From Sipunculus nudus (Eukaryota; Annelida; Sipuncula; Golfingiida; Sipunculidae), in the NCBI GenBank assembly GCA_026874595.1, contig CM049316.1, forward strand, positions 16,453,839 to 16,517,838: a DNA stretch of 64,000 nucleotides, given 5' to 3'. Of the stretch, positions 1 to 12,545 are shown piece by piece. Both the position numbers and the translations under genes were made by a program. How positions within the stretch are numbered: the stretch's first letter is position 1; the number at the start of each line of letters is the position of its first letter. The notes under the pieces are model-generated. The model was not told the DNA's origin and made no database searches. It saw only the letters and a program-made list of their open reading frames with translations.

Positions 1-640
1 GGAACACAACAAATAAATCCTTGAGTATATTCCGAATAAGATCACGATTCCTTTTACGTAAATTGTGGGGTAAGTCAACATAACCATATCGAGAGTTTCG
101 GGTGGTAAGGCAGTTGTCCAAAAAACGTAATGGTGTTGATACAAAATGAGGCTGTTATGGGGACGGCAACCATGGTAAGTATGGCTCTTTTAGTAACCAA
201 ACTTTCGTATCTAGGAGGATAGATAATTGAAATGTAGCGTGCTATGGCCACCATCCATAAATAAACAAATGATGTTTTAGTACCGATCCCTAATAAATAC
301 CCCGAGACGTCTCGTTTTATAAGAATATAAAACAAATTCTGCTAAAACACCATAATGCCTATATACAGGTTACAGTAGCTCAAGGTACAGATCAGTGTAT
401 TTATAGACTTGGGGCGAAACTAAAACGTACCCACTGCGAGTATTGTCATGAGATTTCCAATTACTATAAATGGAGTAAATGTTCGAGTGACAACTAGCCA
501 AGTTGTTCTTTGTTCAGTATGGATAGATTTCAGGTCATCACCACTGTGGTTAGTATAATACCTGCCGATATATACAATAGTCTCTATAGCAAATACGTAC
601 CCGGTAAATGTTGTGATAAGGAGACTCAAATCAAATGTAC
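1..640 (-). pseudogene. Broken class A GPCR copy, cut by window start
   Basis: On the minus strand, 420-629 encodes an extracellular N-terminus with glycosylation-type sites and TM1 (ends ...GNLMTILAVGTF, then a TAG stop). In another frame 75-335 encodes TM3 to TM4, including YLWMVAIARYISIIYPPRYE. Both align with the intact receptor at 10,382-11,329. Bases 1-75 still resemble its TM5 coding sequence, so the rest lies outside the window. Breaks: a stop straight after TM1, indels through TM2, the E of the ERY motif changed to A, and PLRY changed to PPRY. Translation is therefore unlikely to give a full receptor. Copy identity is clear; the exact 5' limit is not. Confidence 0.8.
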
Positions 641-779
641 TCTCAAGATCGCATTACGAGTACGTCGTGAATATAGTTATATGCATCCTGCCATTCGGTG
701 TCACATTATGCCTCAGCATATGGCTGGGTTCTTAAAATATGTGCAACAATTGTCTAAATTTACATCAAACAGCGCCTAA

Positions 780-1557
780 AAGTTACGTACTGTTCATTTA
801 CACCTTTCACGTGTAACACAGTGGTAAGTCTTTATGTGGCCTCTATATTATTTACTTTGACTGTGAGGCGTCGTGTACATTATTCTTTCCTATGTTAAAG
901 GAAGCCCGGAACGTTTAAATAATATATACATGGATGTAAAATCGACAATCTGGTGCAAGAAATAAACTTTAACATTTTCTGTTTGGTATATTCAAGGATT
1001 TTATATATTTTTAACTGTACATTACAGTTAAATCATTTTGCTTCTCGTTCCAGAATATAATTTCCTTGTTATCCTCTCTACTAGCTCAAACTAGAACTCA
1101 GATTTGTTCACTGTACTATTTGATAGATAGAATTACCAAAACGGCCAAATAACTGTTGTTACTAATACTTGATATGGAACATATTTAATTGTCTATTCTT
1201 ATGTGGTTCAATGTTTTTCATATTTATCTTTCATTGAATAATCAGAATGTGAAAGCATCTTATGTTACTTTTATTAATACTCCCGTTGATATACTGTTAG
1301 TAGTAAGTCACTAGTAACACGTAATTCCATATACCACTTGTATTTTTGTGACCACAGAAGACAATACAGATTATATGAAAAAAATGTTTTGGAATAAGTT
1401 CTATATCCAATGAGACAACAGTAGTCCTGTCCTCATTGTCCAAAATCTATGGATTATAATCAGAAAAAAAGTGGAAACCATATTTGAAGGTTGTACTGCA
1501 CTTACATATTGAGTGTGTACATGATTAACTTTATCATGCATTGAGGTTTGTAGTTCA
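780..1557. other. Intergenic, nothing recognised
   Basis: AT-rich sequence between two receptor pseudogenes. No coding similarity, RNA gene or clear repeat was seen. Confidence 0.5.
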
Positions 1558-1999
1558 AATGACACCTAATAATACAAGTGCTACAAACTCTAGCATTCAT
1601 TTGCTGGATCTTTTTTTATCGCGATTATAGGAAAACGAGGGAATAGTGACAGGAATATTCATTCCATTTATATTGATCGGAAACCTCGGGGAGATAATCG
1701 GAGGGTAGAACTTTCCTGGTTGCGACCAAAGCCTAATGCCTTGATTTGTGCATTGGGCTTTTGCCACCTCTATATACATGTGGGTCTATTCTTTCAAAAT
1801 GTGTGCATTAATGCGGGGAAAACATTTTCGCCGTCTTGTATTTCTTAACGATTCGGCGCATACCCTTCTTTTGTTTATTATGGGTGATCCCCTGGAGCAT
1901 TATATCCCAGGCATTTATCCACTAAGGTACGAGAATATGGTTATTATCATAACCATGCCAGCCACGATTACCAATAATTTTTGCGACATTATACACTAG
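1558..1999 (+). pseudogene. Broken class A GPCR copy, second subtype
   Basis: A plus-strand ATG at 1,558 opens MTPNNTSATNSSIHLL, matching the N-terminus of the pseudogene at 14.6 kb (NNTRATNYSIHMLEL). A TM1-like stretch follows (GIFIPFILIGNL in shifted frames), then a TM2 remnant near 1,735-1,790 and a PLRYEN remnant near 1,918-1,935. The reading frame breaks several times and TM5-TM7 are missing. It retains the start codon that the 14.6-kb copy has lost. This is an old, decayed copy of the plus-strand receptor subtype. Confidence 0.65.
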
Positions 2000-4900
2000 T
2001 AAAGCATTTGCTATAATATGCACCAATGCTATATTACTCGAAATGTATGTTGTTCCCTTAGCATATCTTTGAAAGTGAATTGAAATGAATTCCTTTCATA
2101 AATACATACGTTTAATACATTTTCAAAGTAACAACTTTTACTTTTTTCAACAAACTTGGGCACATGTTCATCTTCTAGCTTGCAAATTATATTTGACCTC
2201 GGAGTATAGTAAAGCTGAAACCGAGACATTATTTCAAGATATGATTGCGACACTTCACTAACGATACAATAAACTATGCATATAAATTGTCTCAGAGTTC
2301 AGATTCTATATCATTGCTTTTTGATTTGCGTTAAGATTGAAATGCCATTGCTTCCACATTTCCGCGATAATGAAAAATAAAACCCGCCCCGTAGTTGGTT
2401 TGGTCATGGGGCGATTAGCTGATAATATGCCAATTAATTAATTTGTCACGAATGACGTTTCGTTCACCTTACACATGCTGGTCCGCTGACCATTATTAAA
2501 TGAGAGCGATTTCTAATTAAATGTCCGACTTTCTGTTTCATGGTAATACATCGTCAGATTATCGATACATTATATCTAGCAATAGGACATTTGAGTTTAT
2601 ATCACGGTGTATCAGTGCAAAAGTGAATTTTTGCAACTCTGGAATATACCATAAGAAGAATGTGCTACAGACAGAATTATCCACAGTACAAATGTATTTC
2701 TGAAGTGAAATATTTGGAAGACCATGGCAGTGCAACTGACTGATAAAACCGACAAAATCATCAAGTCGACAGCCGATATCACTAAAAATGATATTTCTAC
2801 ATATCCGAAATTAAGGTAGCCTCAGTAATACATAACTGAGGAACCCTACGAAATATATTTCGTATTATATATTAAATCAGCTTTCCAAACTTTCAATTAA
2901 ATGGTACTCTATCCTGATTCTGATTAGTATTTTAACTTAACTTGGGTCATTTTCCCATTAAATAACAACATTAACATTCTTTTCATTTTAATTATGCTAA
3001 AAAAATCTCTATAGAACATATTTTTGCTTGAAATAATATAATTATAAAGCGCTATATATAAAGCAAATGCTTAGTATAACTTGTTATTTTAGCTATTATG
3101 TCTGATGTATTTGTGTCCCACACCTCAGCTTGATCTTCTACAACAATGTGCATATATTTGTCGTATTTTTATTCAGCCGCGCTGACCCAGTCAGATTGCT
3201 AGTTGCAGGGTCGTATGTATCGCTGTGTGACTTACTCTCCCAGGTCGTCGTAGTCGGGCGCGCTAATCCTGTCGGATTACCAGTTCAAGGGCATGGAGTA
3301 CTAGTTGAAGGCAAGGTTAGTTGCTGTACTAGCAGTATTACCATCCAGAAACGAACGCTGAGCGTCTAGTAACTGTTAACACCTCGGAGAATACATGGAC
3401 TGTGTGTGCTCTAAAAATGGACAATTAACCTTGTGAGGTTGGAAACGTCATCGTTGCTTCGCCACTGCCTTGTGTTGTGTTGTGTACCTAAGTGCTAATA
3501 CGATGAGTGCCACATCATTACTGATTTTTACCAAAGGTTACCCGGTCCATCACTTGCTGAGGGCAGCCTTTTTCCTAGGGCATCGGCAAGGGGAAGCGTT
3601 TACCGGGTGACGGTGGCAGATATTTCCGCTTCATGTTTACGCTTTAAGTGTGACAGGTACGGGTGTTAGGAATCAAACGAGCCAACCCATTGCGTAAATA
3701 CATGGGTCTTGACATGATCGGTAATCCTTGGTGTCACTTCTTACCACATGCAAGATATTGTAAACAATGGACGTGACGTACCAGGCACCAAGTTTCAAGG
3801 TTTGGTCGATGCCTATAACATGGTCGCTTACTGCGGCAAAAAAGAGCGTTAGTTGGACATTTTTATATAAAAATGTTTAAAGTATATAAAGTGTATAAAA
3901 TACTAGAGTTCATAAAAGTCGTGGTACCTATGCATTTTCAGGATACTGTCAGGATTAGGCAGCGGATCTAGTAGTGACCAAGTGACTTTCACGTTGTGTC
4001 TGTTTGTATACGCAGTACAATCCTTTCTTTAGGGTCACTGTTTTCAACGTGTTCTCAGGTGATACCAAAAATGTGATTGCTGTGGTTTCTTTCCTGCTTT
4101 TCTACGCACCGCAATCATCTACAACGTTAATTTTATGGGCAGTCCTGTATTTGTTCACGTTTTCAGAATCGTCAAAGACAAAACGCGATTTTGACTTTTT
4201 ATCTCTTGTTTGGCAGTACCTTTCCGAGTTGAAGGATCCATAACCACTCTAAATATTTTCTCGGCTGATAGTGGAATGAACACAGTTGTATTGGATGGGG
4301 AACTTTTTCTCTGAATCGTTGTTGGCATTATTGGCATCAGTATCACTGCTGATATTGATAACATCGTTAGCTGAAAGCGGTTTACTCTTCGGAGTCGAAT
4401 GAAAGCAAGGTTTTTAAACCAAAAAAATCAGAACTAGGTTCATTTCCACTTAATGGGAGAACTGCTAGAACTGCAGATTTTAAGTTGCTCGCTGGTATAA
4501 TCAGTAGTGGAACACTGATATGATGACCACAAATTCTAAGCTGCAGGCTCTGGACGTAAACGCGACCACATTATCTTGACTACGTTCTTTTCTTCTTTAG
4601 TAGGTATTGTTGGCACATATCGGATTGTCAGCGCTTTGTAAACCACGTCATTTAGACCGTTTACCGATGGAAATATTGCATCAATCGGAGCGCCGATTAC
4701 ATTGGTATGGGCTTATTTTGTCTAAACAGAGGAAAAGCCGCCATCTCTGCACTATTTGCGGAGAGCCTTTTGTACTTGGGAGAAAAACACGCATCAAACT
4801 TACATCTCTGTTGCCATTTCCTCATCGCCACTAAGGCAAACCGATACGGCATTGAACAGACAATTCTCTTTCCTAGAAACGACAACAGGCCCTCCTTGAA

Positions 4901-5170
4901 CCTTGAACTCAATGCCATTGCAGCTAACAATCTTGTAAGCCATGCCTGTTTATAGGATCAGACTCGAAGGAAAAACCTTGTTTTATCATAATTCCTACTA
5001 CTGTTGCACAGGAATTTAAGACATACCCCCTTCATGATGCCTTGTGCAGTCGCTTGAAACTTCGTACAAAGTGTAAATTGCTATCTTCGCCACGTGTACA
5101 ATTTATGCAGAAATACGCTACAGATTCCCCTAACAATTTTTCTTCATGTCTTGAAGTCTTCATGTAATCA
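2000..5170. other. Intergenic, no gene recognised
   Basis: Several short open frames exist (for example 3,130-3,369, 4,004-4,243 and 4,607-4,955), but overlapping frames on both strands are equally open and none resembles a known family. The part from about 3.15 to 5.0 kb is less AT-rich than its surroundings and may be an old insertion, but no termini were found. Confidence 0.4.
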
Positions 5171-5175
5171 TCTTC

Positions 5176-5965
5176 ATTTTCACAAAGGCGTCTCGACCGT
5201 TGTTTCCCCAATCGTAATTTTAAGTAATTTTACGACATAATATGGCATCCATGATGAAAAAAATAAAATATTACAAGTATACCGATTTTTATCGTAGACT
5301 TGACTTCTGACCTGTCGTTTCCTTGAGCTTGTGTAATGGTTGCTTCCCTTATCTGTCTTGCTTGGTAGTACACAGTAAATAGAAGCCTTGAGTAAATTCC
5401 AACAAGAATAACATTTCCTGACATGTAAATTGTCAGGACAATAGGAATAATCCAATCGATGATTTTGGATGACACAGCCTTTGTCCAAAGTAGCAGGCCC
5501 AAAATGGCACTGAATAACGCTGAAACTGTCCTGGGACAAAAACCATAAGATATATTGGTTTTTGTAGTGACTAGATTTTCATATCTAAGAGGATACATAA
5601 TCGAGATGTAACGTTCTACCCGTAAATAGACAAATGAAGTATTAATGCCGATCCCTTATAAAAAATCCAAGGCATCTCCTTCTTTTCCAAGAAAAAGAAA
5701 TATATTCTGAAGGAATACTACGATACCTATATACAGCCCACAGCAGCTCAACGCGAATATTAATGCATTCGACATGTAGCGCAACCACTAAAACTTGCAC
5801 ACTGCGATTATTGTCATGAGATTTCCAATCACTATAAATGGAGTAAATATCCTAGTGATAACTAGACATGTTGTTACATTTCCAGCAGGAGAAGAATTCA
5901 TGTCATCACCACTATGATTTGTATTATTTGTGCCAAAATACGTCATAGTCAGTGTAGAATAGGGA
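5176..5965 (-). pseudogene. Broken class A GPCR copy, close to the intact receptor
   Basis: Minus-strand paralogue of the gene at 10.4-11.3 kb. The N-terminal region (5,900-5,960), TM1-TM2 (5,690-5,870), MYPLRYENLV (to 5,598), TM4, TM5 (GNVILVGIYSRLL) and the TM6 start (GILVIFY) are all recognisable. Breaks: about 10 bp are missing in the TM3/ERY region near 5,612, an indel in an A-run near 5,260 shifts the frame in TM6 (the C-terminal part, KLLKITIGETTVE, is in another frame), and TM7 with helix 8 is absent because homology ends near 5,176. Similarity also continues upstream of the receptor, so the duplication was larger than the gene. Confidence 0.85.
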
Positions 5966-6731
5966 TCAAATTTCGTTTATAATTCAATTACAACATATAA
6001 AAACCCATCACGAGAAAAAAAATTTTAGATGAATATTTAAGATAACGTTTATGTGTAAAATGTGTATTTCGGTAAAATGCTTCAGGAACCTGTTTAATCA
6101 AACTGTTGCACGGTAAAGTCAAGAAATGGAAAATTGTGTCATCTGCATTATTTGCTGCAACCTGTGTCGAAAATGAGAACAGGTTTTTTCTTAGTGTCAT
6201 ATTCCGGCTTAATTTTAACTTGGGCGTACATGACTCCCCACCCCTCTGAAGTATCGAAAACCAAACCACTGAAACATTTTATATATAATGTACAATCCAA
6301 ATTATCGAAAGTCAGCGGCAACATCTGGTGCAATGAATACTTTTCAGGTTTTCTGTTTCTGTTATGCAATTATATTAGTAGTCACACAACCAATTAAACA
6401 GCATGTGCTGCCGCCTGTTGCAGATAGCTGTGCTACGAAAGCGACAGGTATCTTACGGTAATCTATTCATGCTAGGTGCTAATGAGCATACTCTTCATAT
6501 ATTAATGTTCAGAGGAACTTAGGTTTAGACAGATCGGTGATGGTGTAGCACTTGGCATGGTTAAGGCACATTGTTATTTATTTTATGTAATAAATAAATT
6601 GTTTACAGTTTACTTGTTTGTTGTGACGTAGATTTGCTGAAATAGATATTATTAATTAGAAAATATATAAGATTTTTTTTTTGTCGTTTTGTGGCTTGTC
6701 ATATTTCAGATTATGTGTCATGTACTCTCGT
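5966..6731. other. Upstream flank shared with the 11.3-12.3 kb region
   Basis: Blocks here are similar to 11,950-12,310, for example a stretch with ACTTGGGCGTACATGACTCC at about 6,219 and again near 12,160. This shows a segmental duplication that includes receptor upstream DNA. Open frames in this stretch are not conserved between the two copies. Confidence 0.5.
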
Positions 6732-6953
6732 CTAGTTCATGTCTATATTTCCAAGGGAATAAAAGAATAAATGTAACATATAAACATACACCTTAGCTTT
6801 TATCACGAATGAAAGTCTCTTTCTGTCAAAGTACACGGGATTTTTTTCAAGTGCAACTACCAAAAGGGGAATAAAAGCCGAAAAGGGAGAAGCCAAAATA
6901 ACTAAAATGACAAAATGCACTAGCAATAGAATATTGTCTTGGCGATAACACAT
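6732..6953 (-). other. Duplicated conserved segment with open frame, possible upstream exon
   Basis: The minus-strand frame ends in ...RKRLSFVIKAKVYVYM..LFFYS and pairs with 12,324-12,545 (...SKRPLLVIIAKVYFYM..LFFYS). About half of 51 aligned residues agree and no gap breaks the frame. In both copies the AAG|GT context near the AKV codons (AAG|GTGTAT here, AAG|GTATAT in the other) would make a plausible 5' splice site, so this could be a 5' exon of the receptor transcript or a remnant of another protein. No known domain was recognised. Confidence 0.35.
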
Positions 6954-6959
6954 TCAAAA

Positions 6960-9285
6960 TAATCTCAGGGGAATCTATACAGTCAGTAGATTTGGGATAA
7001 TCGCAGAAGGTAATAATTAAGTAATGATAAATGTTTCATCGGTGTGTATGTTTTAGAATCGTTGCACCTCTTCACAGGGGAATATAAACAGACCCGGGAG
7101 ATAATATGGATCTTATAACATATGATCTCCGGACCGAGATGCGGTCGAATGCAGTATTTTAACCGTACAGACATAAATGAAAACAACTCAGTCTATGCTG
7201 AGTTATTTCTTATTACACACTGGCACTCTTCATCGTAAATTTTTGGGACTGGTTATATCAATATATATTATTTTTATGAATGTGAAAACTGTCCATTGGA
7301 TATTAACTCGTATATTTACTTAAATTATCAAATGTCTATTGGATATTAACACGTAGTTTTACTTTAATGTATCAAATATTTTCTTTACAAAACTGAAGGA
7401 TCTGGCACCACTCCTATGAATAAACTGGGAGACGATTCTAATGCCAATGCTTTTATTTTGACCAGCCTGACATTGTTTAACTATGTGTTTCTGTTTCCCA
7501 TTAAATGTTACATGCTATATCTTATAAACTTATTATCTACACAACGTTATTTGATTTTTTATACTTAAACTTTTTCCTCATACTTTACACCAATTGAAAG
7601 AGCCTTGTGATAGCAAAGGATGTATTTTGGTCATTTGTGACATTTTTTCAGTGCCTGTGAGAGAATGTTTTCGTCATTGTTCAGAACCTGTAATTATTCC
7701 TAGTTTTCATAACAGGAAAAACAGTTAATACTTAGTGCTGATCAATAGTTCTTTAAGGTGGCACCGTCATCTGTAAACCCTTAAATTATTATTTGTTATA
7801 AAGGCACTATTAGGCAATTTACTTTCAAATAAACTTCTATAAAAAGTGAATCAGGTGACAGAACGAGTTTTTAACATAACTTTGTAAAGTTATCACCAAA
7901 ACAACACATGTTCGATGAGACTTTGTACTCACAGTCTGTTCTGAAAGGGGGCAGACCGCGTCACACTCTCCTGTGCCTGACAGATGTGTAGCCAATGAAG
8001 CGCTTACAGTCGAAGTAGGAGCTAAGCGACTTGCACAGGCTTATTTCATTAAAGTAGTAATAATTGGTCTAGGCCTAATGATACTAATTAGAGAGTACAC
8101 AAAGACGATTATCATGCCGACTATCGACTTGACGGTCCCGTATCTATCGTTGTAGGTGTCATAGTGTGAAAGAAATGTTTCCTGTTTGTTAAGACTCCCC
8201 TTGTCCCTGACGTAATCTTATCTACCTGCTTTTGTCCGTTATTGTTACAATTTCACCCGTTCTTGTGCCACTTGAATTGTCAAAACTGGGATATATTTGT
8301 TCGTATTATTTTTTTTGTTTATATCAATATGGGCTACACGCACGTCACCTATCATGGATGTAAATTAACTCAATGCCTCATAAACCTCAGTCGGTTTGTC
8401 GATTCATGCACGAGATAATCCTTTTAAATTTTCTCATACGCATTTATTATTTGCGTTCTTCTTCAATATGTTTTACCGTATGTTGCAGGGAGAGAGGGGT
8501 AGTGAAAGAAAACACAGAGAGAAGTAATTATCAATAACTCTAAAAATCTCATACCGAAAAACTGTATAATTAGCTTGTATATATGGAGAGAGCGAGTATT
8601 ATATCGCTATTTATGTTTATTTCGATGACTAAATGACTGGAAGGTATAACCGGGTCGCTGAAGTTAGCGTGCACCTGATTGCCATTAACACATTGACTTA
8701 GGTTTAATATATCGAACGTCATTGATAAGATAAGCAAACAAATTTTACTTCCTCAGATAGATAAATTTTGAAAATTAAATACACTTAATGCGGTTCTGCA
8801 TGAAAATATGACTTAATCCACTTACTCCCTTACTTTAAGAAATTTGACACCTTATGCATACAGTACTGTAATAAACATTTTGCAGCTCATTTCTAGAAGC
8901 CATGTGATACCTATAAATAATTTAAAATGCTCTTATAGAAGCCAAGAGTATTTTTACCAGTTACACGTTTTTCTTCGCTCGTCTATATTAAAGCAACGGC
9001 GAAAATACAAATGGATACAAAAATGCTTGAAGCATTAAAACGAAGTTTGTATCTTTATCAGGCATGTAGTTCATAAAATATTATTTTATATTTACATCAT
9101 CCTAACAAATTCAGGACGGAACGAATAAATTCGAAGAGAAACAAGTATATAGCCAACTTGACAAAATCGACAATTGACTTTGTAGTAACAGAGTTTTAAA
9201 CACATAGTTAATGTTCTTCACATTTCATGGTCTTCTATAACATACTCTTGCAAACACAAATATACGAGCTTTTTCCTTGTGTCCT
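6960..9285. other. Intergenic, nothing recognised
   Basis: AT-rich, with only short unsupported open frames. A local near-duplication occurs near 7,290-7,380 (TTGGATATTAAC twice, about 45 bp apart). Confidence 0.45.
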
Positions 9286-9289
9286 CCCC

Positions 9290-9320
<31 letters not shown>
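9286..9320. repeat. Poly-C followed by (TC)n microsatellite
   Basis: An uninterrupted C run is followed directly by about ten TC units. The only open frame across it is low-complexity and not a gene. Confidence 0.9.
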
Positions 9321-10381
9321 GCGTAACCTATAGTGCTCAAATTGTAAGCAATAAAATTATAATTTGGTGGAGGTGATATGGAATACGTTGGATGATTGTC
9401 ATCGAGTTTCATGGTAATTGAATCTAAACGTTACCTGGTGATGATCGAGTTAAGCCACTGACTGGGTAGACAGAAACACATTAACCTTAAAGCAAAATAT
9501 GTCCCCATTACCAAGGCTTGCTCAAATCAGTAACTGTCCTGGGAATGCAAGGATGAATTAGTGGTGGATACTAATTGTTGGTAGAAGCCGTGATGTTCAG
9601 GTGGTTAAATGGTCATAAATCTATGGTGCAGTGTCTTACTTGGATTAAACATTTGCCCATTTACCAAAGACGTCTTGAGAAGTAGACAAATGTTATACAT
9701 GCATAGTCACCCCGATTTAACTATACATAGCATTTCCCTGCTTTAGGACCATGCAGTTACAATTAACGTCTTAATACTAATTCTGTTACACAGTAAACCA
9801 AACTTTGCTGGATTTACCTTTTTCAGAAAAAAAAACCGTGCATACAAGTGCAACGAGGTTCACTTTTTATTTTGGTCAGAAAACGGGCTTCCGTTCCAGT
9901 TAACAACGGGGCTAATTCAACACGAAAGCCCATGGTTTAACAGTACGACTTCAATCAACCATAATGTTAGCATCCAACGTTACCGAGTAAAGAATCGATC
10001 TCTTCCTCAGCTCATGTGATTTCTTCCGCGAGATCTCTTCCTCGGGTCTTGTCTTTCGCAACTCTTGAAACCCCTTTTATCCGCCCGGGAAGTATACATG
10101 TATCAATGATTAGTTGCCACAGTAAATATCTGACAATCTGTAACACGTTTGTCATTCTGCGTGCAAATCACGTACTTGCCACTCCTGAATTATCCCCACC
10201 TGCTACATAAAAGGGGCTGTGGTGTGATATCCAAATTCTCTGAGGCACTTTGGGAAGGAAAGTTTACAATATTTAGGAAAAAAAACTGATAATCTTGGAA
10301 TATTAAGCATATATCTTATATTTCAGGTGGTTAACATGATACACTACCCCTGAGTTCCAGAAGCAAAATCGTATCTGTTGT
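9321..10381. other. 3' flank of the intact receptor, nothing recognised
   Basis: No coding similarity seen. No AATAAA was identified close downstream of the receptor stop on the minus strand with any certainty. Confidence 0.4.
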
Positions 10382-11329
10382 TTACTGTCTTCGACAAAGA
10401 AAGAGCATCTTATAAGCTCGTCTGAAATCCTTATTTCTCCACGCATAAACAAAAACATTCACCGCAGAGTTTGCATAGCCAAAAGCATATGTAATTTCAG
10501 AAAGCGCTCCGACAGTTGTTTCTCCAGTCGTCATTTCAATTAATGTTTTGATAGAAAATGGTGTCCATGATAAAATATAAAATATTACAAGTATACCGAT
10601 TGTTATCGTAGCCCTGACTTCTGATCTGTAGTTACCTCGCGCAGGTATAATGGTTGCATCCCTTATCTGTCTTGCTTGATGGTATGCAGTCAATAAAATC
10701 CTGGAGTAAAGTCCAACCAGAATTACATTTCCTAACATGTAAATTGTCGGTGAAAATAGATGTATATAATCGATTATTTTTGGTGACACAGCATTAGTCC
10801 AAAGTAGCAAGCCCGAAATGGTACTGAATAATGCTGAAACTGTAACCGGGACGAAAACCATAAAACATATGGTCTTTTCAGTGACCAGATTTTCATATCT
10901 AAGAGGATACATAATCGAGATGTAACGTTCTATGGCCACCATCCATAAATAAACATATGAAGTATTAATGCCGATCCCGGTAAAATAATTTAAGGCATCG
11001 TCTTCTTTTTCAAGAACAAGAAATAGATTCTGAATGAAGAACACAATCCCTAAAAACAGGTCACAGCAGCTTAACGCGCATATCAGTGCATTTGACTTGG
11101 AGTGCAACCAAGAAAACTTGCACACTGCGATTATTGTGAAGAGATTTCCTATCACTATAAACGGAGTTAACAATCCACTTATAACTAGGTATGTTGTTAC
11201 ATTTTCATCAGGGGAAGAATCCATTTCATCACCGCTTTGATTTGTAAAATTTGTGCCGAAATACATCATAATCAGTGTAGAACAAGGATCAAATTTCGAT
11301 ATAAAGCACGTGTGGTGCTCGATAGGCAT
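10382..11329 (-). CDS. Rhodopsin-like (class A) G-protein-coupled receptor, orphan
   Basis: Intact 315-residue intronless frame, predicted in the plasma membrane. Seen: an extracellular N-terminus with NFT, NQS and NVT sequons; TM1 about 48-70 with the GN pair at 61-62; TM2 about 79-101 with LSCCD (D90); TM3 about 115-137 ending in ERY (134-136); TM5 about 190-212 with YSR; TM6 about 240-262 with SWTPF; TM7 about 273-296 with NSAVNVFVY; helix 8 RNKDFRRAYK and a C312 that could be lipidated. Odd: NPxxY is NVxxY, and no cysteine is seen at the top of TM3 or in the second outer loop, so the usual disulfide appears absent. The first ATG is used here, but M21/M22 just before the sequons could be the real start. 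Paralogous pseudogenes flank it. Ligand unknown; TM7/helix 8 looks loosely adenosine- or melanocortin-receptor-like, but no subfamily is claimed. Confidence 0.88.
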   Translation of the reverse strand: MPIEHHTCFISKFDPCSTLIMMYFGTNFTNQSGDEMDSSPDENVTTYLVISGLLTPFIVIGNLFTIIAVCKFSWLHSKSNALICALSCCDLFLGIVFFIQNLFLVLEKEDDALNYFTGIGINTSYVYLWMVAIERYISIMYPLRYENLVTEKTICFMVFVPVTVSALFSTISGLLLWTNAVSPKIIDYIHLFSPTIYMLGNVILVGLYSRILLTAYHQARQIRDATIIPARGNYRSEVRATITIGILVIFYILSWTPFSIKTLIEMTTGETTVGALSEITYAFGYANSAVNVFVYAWRNKDFRRAYKMLFLCRRQ

Positions 11330-12323
11330 TGATGTGATAGTTTCCCTGGATCAAAGAAGAACCTGTAGCAGCGTTAGGCATCGACACGTCTAAATTCATA
11401 GAAATGCATAGCGTAACCAGTTTTTTCCTCACGTTTAAGCATAATGCATTAAAGTTTGAATCTTACAAGAATGACCAAACTTCCGTCACACTTCCAACGT
11501 CATCATGGATGAGAATTGACATAAATAAGAATAAAGCATATCAAACAATGGTAGAGTAAAACCTTTTAATTATGTTCAAACATATAAGGTTGCACGAGGC
11601 TAGATATAGAAGGTACACGGAAAAAAAGTCCAATATCAAAATCGAAAGCAATATGACATCCAATTAGATGTTAATGTGCTTCCATTGAGATGGGTTGAAA
11701 CCCATACCATGGCGACGCCATTTACACCAAATGAGATCAATATACATGTAGGGGCACAGCCTTTTAGAAATTGTATTCTTGGCTCTGTCATATCCGCTGC
11801 CTGCCGAAGTTATAGGGTATACTTAATGGTACAGATCATTTATGATCATTTGTAACCTACACTTCTAATGATCAGGAATTCTTACAACCATTAGATTACG
11901 TGCATGGACATGTTTGTATTTCCATCACTGCATATAACAGAAAATCACGAAGAAAGTTCACGTTTTTATTTTTTTTAGATGAATGTTTGAGATTACATGT
12001 TTGTGTTAAAAATGTATTTAAGCTAAGTACACAGAAACACATCTGTGGAATGAATCTTTAGAACGTAAAAACGATTTTGTCCTCTGTATTTTTTATGAAA
12101 CATTTGTCAAACTTGAAAGTAAGTATTGTTCTGAGTATCGTATTGCGACTTAATTTTTAACTTGGGCGTACATGACTCCCTTCCAAATCCAAAGTATGGG
12201 CAAATCAAATAACTGAAATACTGTATATATCAATTACAATCCAAATTATCGACAGTTTGTAGCAAAATCTGGTGAAATGAAGACATTTTAGGGCTTTCTG
12301 TTTCTCTTATATATGCAAAGATA
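11330..12323. other. Upstream flank of the intact receptor
   Basis: Expected 5' region of the minus-strand receptor. Parts of it match 5,966-6,400 upstream of the 5.2-kb pseudogene. No core promoter motif could be placed with confidence. Confidence 0.4.
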
Positions 12324-12545
12324 TTAGATATTATTAATCAGTAAATATATGAGATGTGTTTTATCGTTTATTGTCTTGTCATGTTTCCTTTCATCTATTT
12401 TAGAATAAAAGAACAAATTTGACATATAAAAATATACCTTAGCAATTATTACGAGCAAAGGTCTCTTACTGTCATAGTAGATGGGATGCAGTCTTTCAAT
12501 TGCAATCTCCAACGGCGTAATAAATGACGAAACGAGAGAAGCCAA
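12324..12545 (-). other. Duplicated conserved segment with open frame, possible upstream exon
   Basis: Partner of 6,732-6,953. The frame reads ASLVSSFITPLEIAIERLHP, followed by YYDSKRPLLVIIAKVYFYM. It lies about 1 kb 5' of the intact receptor and has a GTATAT donor-like site after AAG. The ER..PIYY pattern faintly recalls the TM3-loop region of GPCRs, but that is weak. Either an upstream exon or a duplicated relic. Confidence 0.35.

Noticed and set aside
4607-4955. Overlapping open frames on both strands as a possible gene
   Set aside because: Equally open in three frames, no recognisable similarity, no splice pattern.
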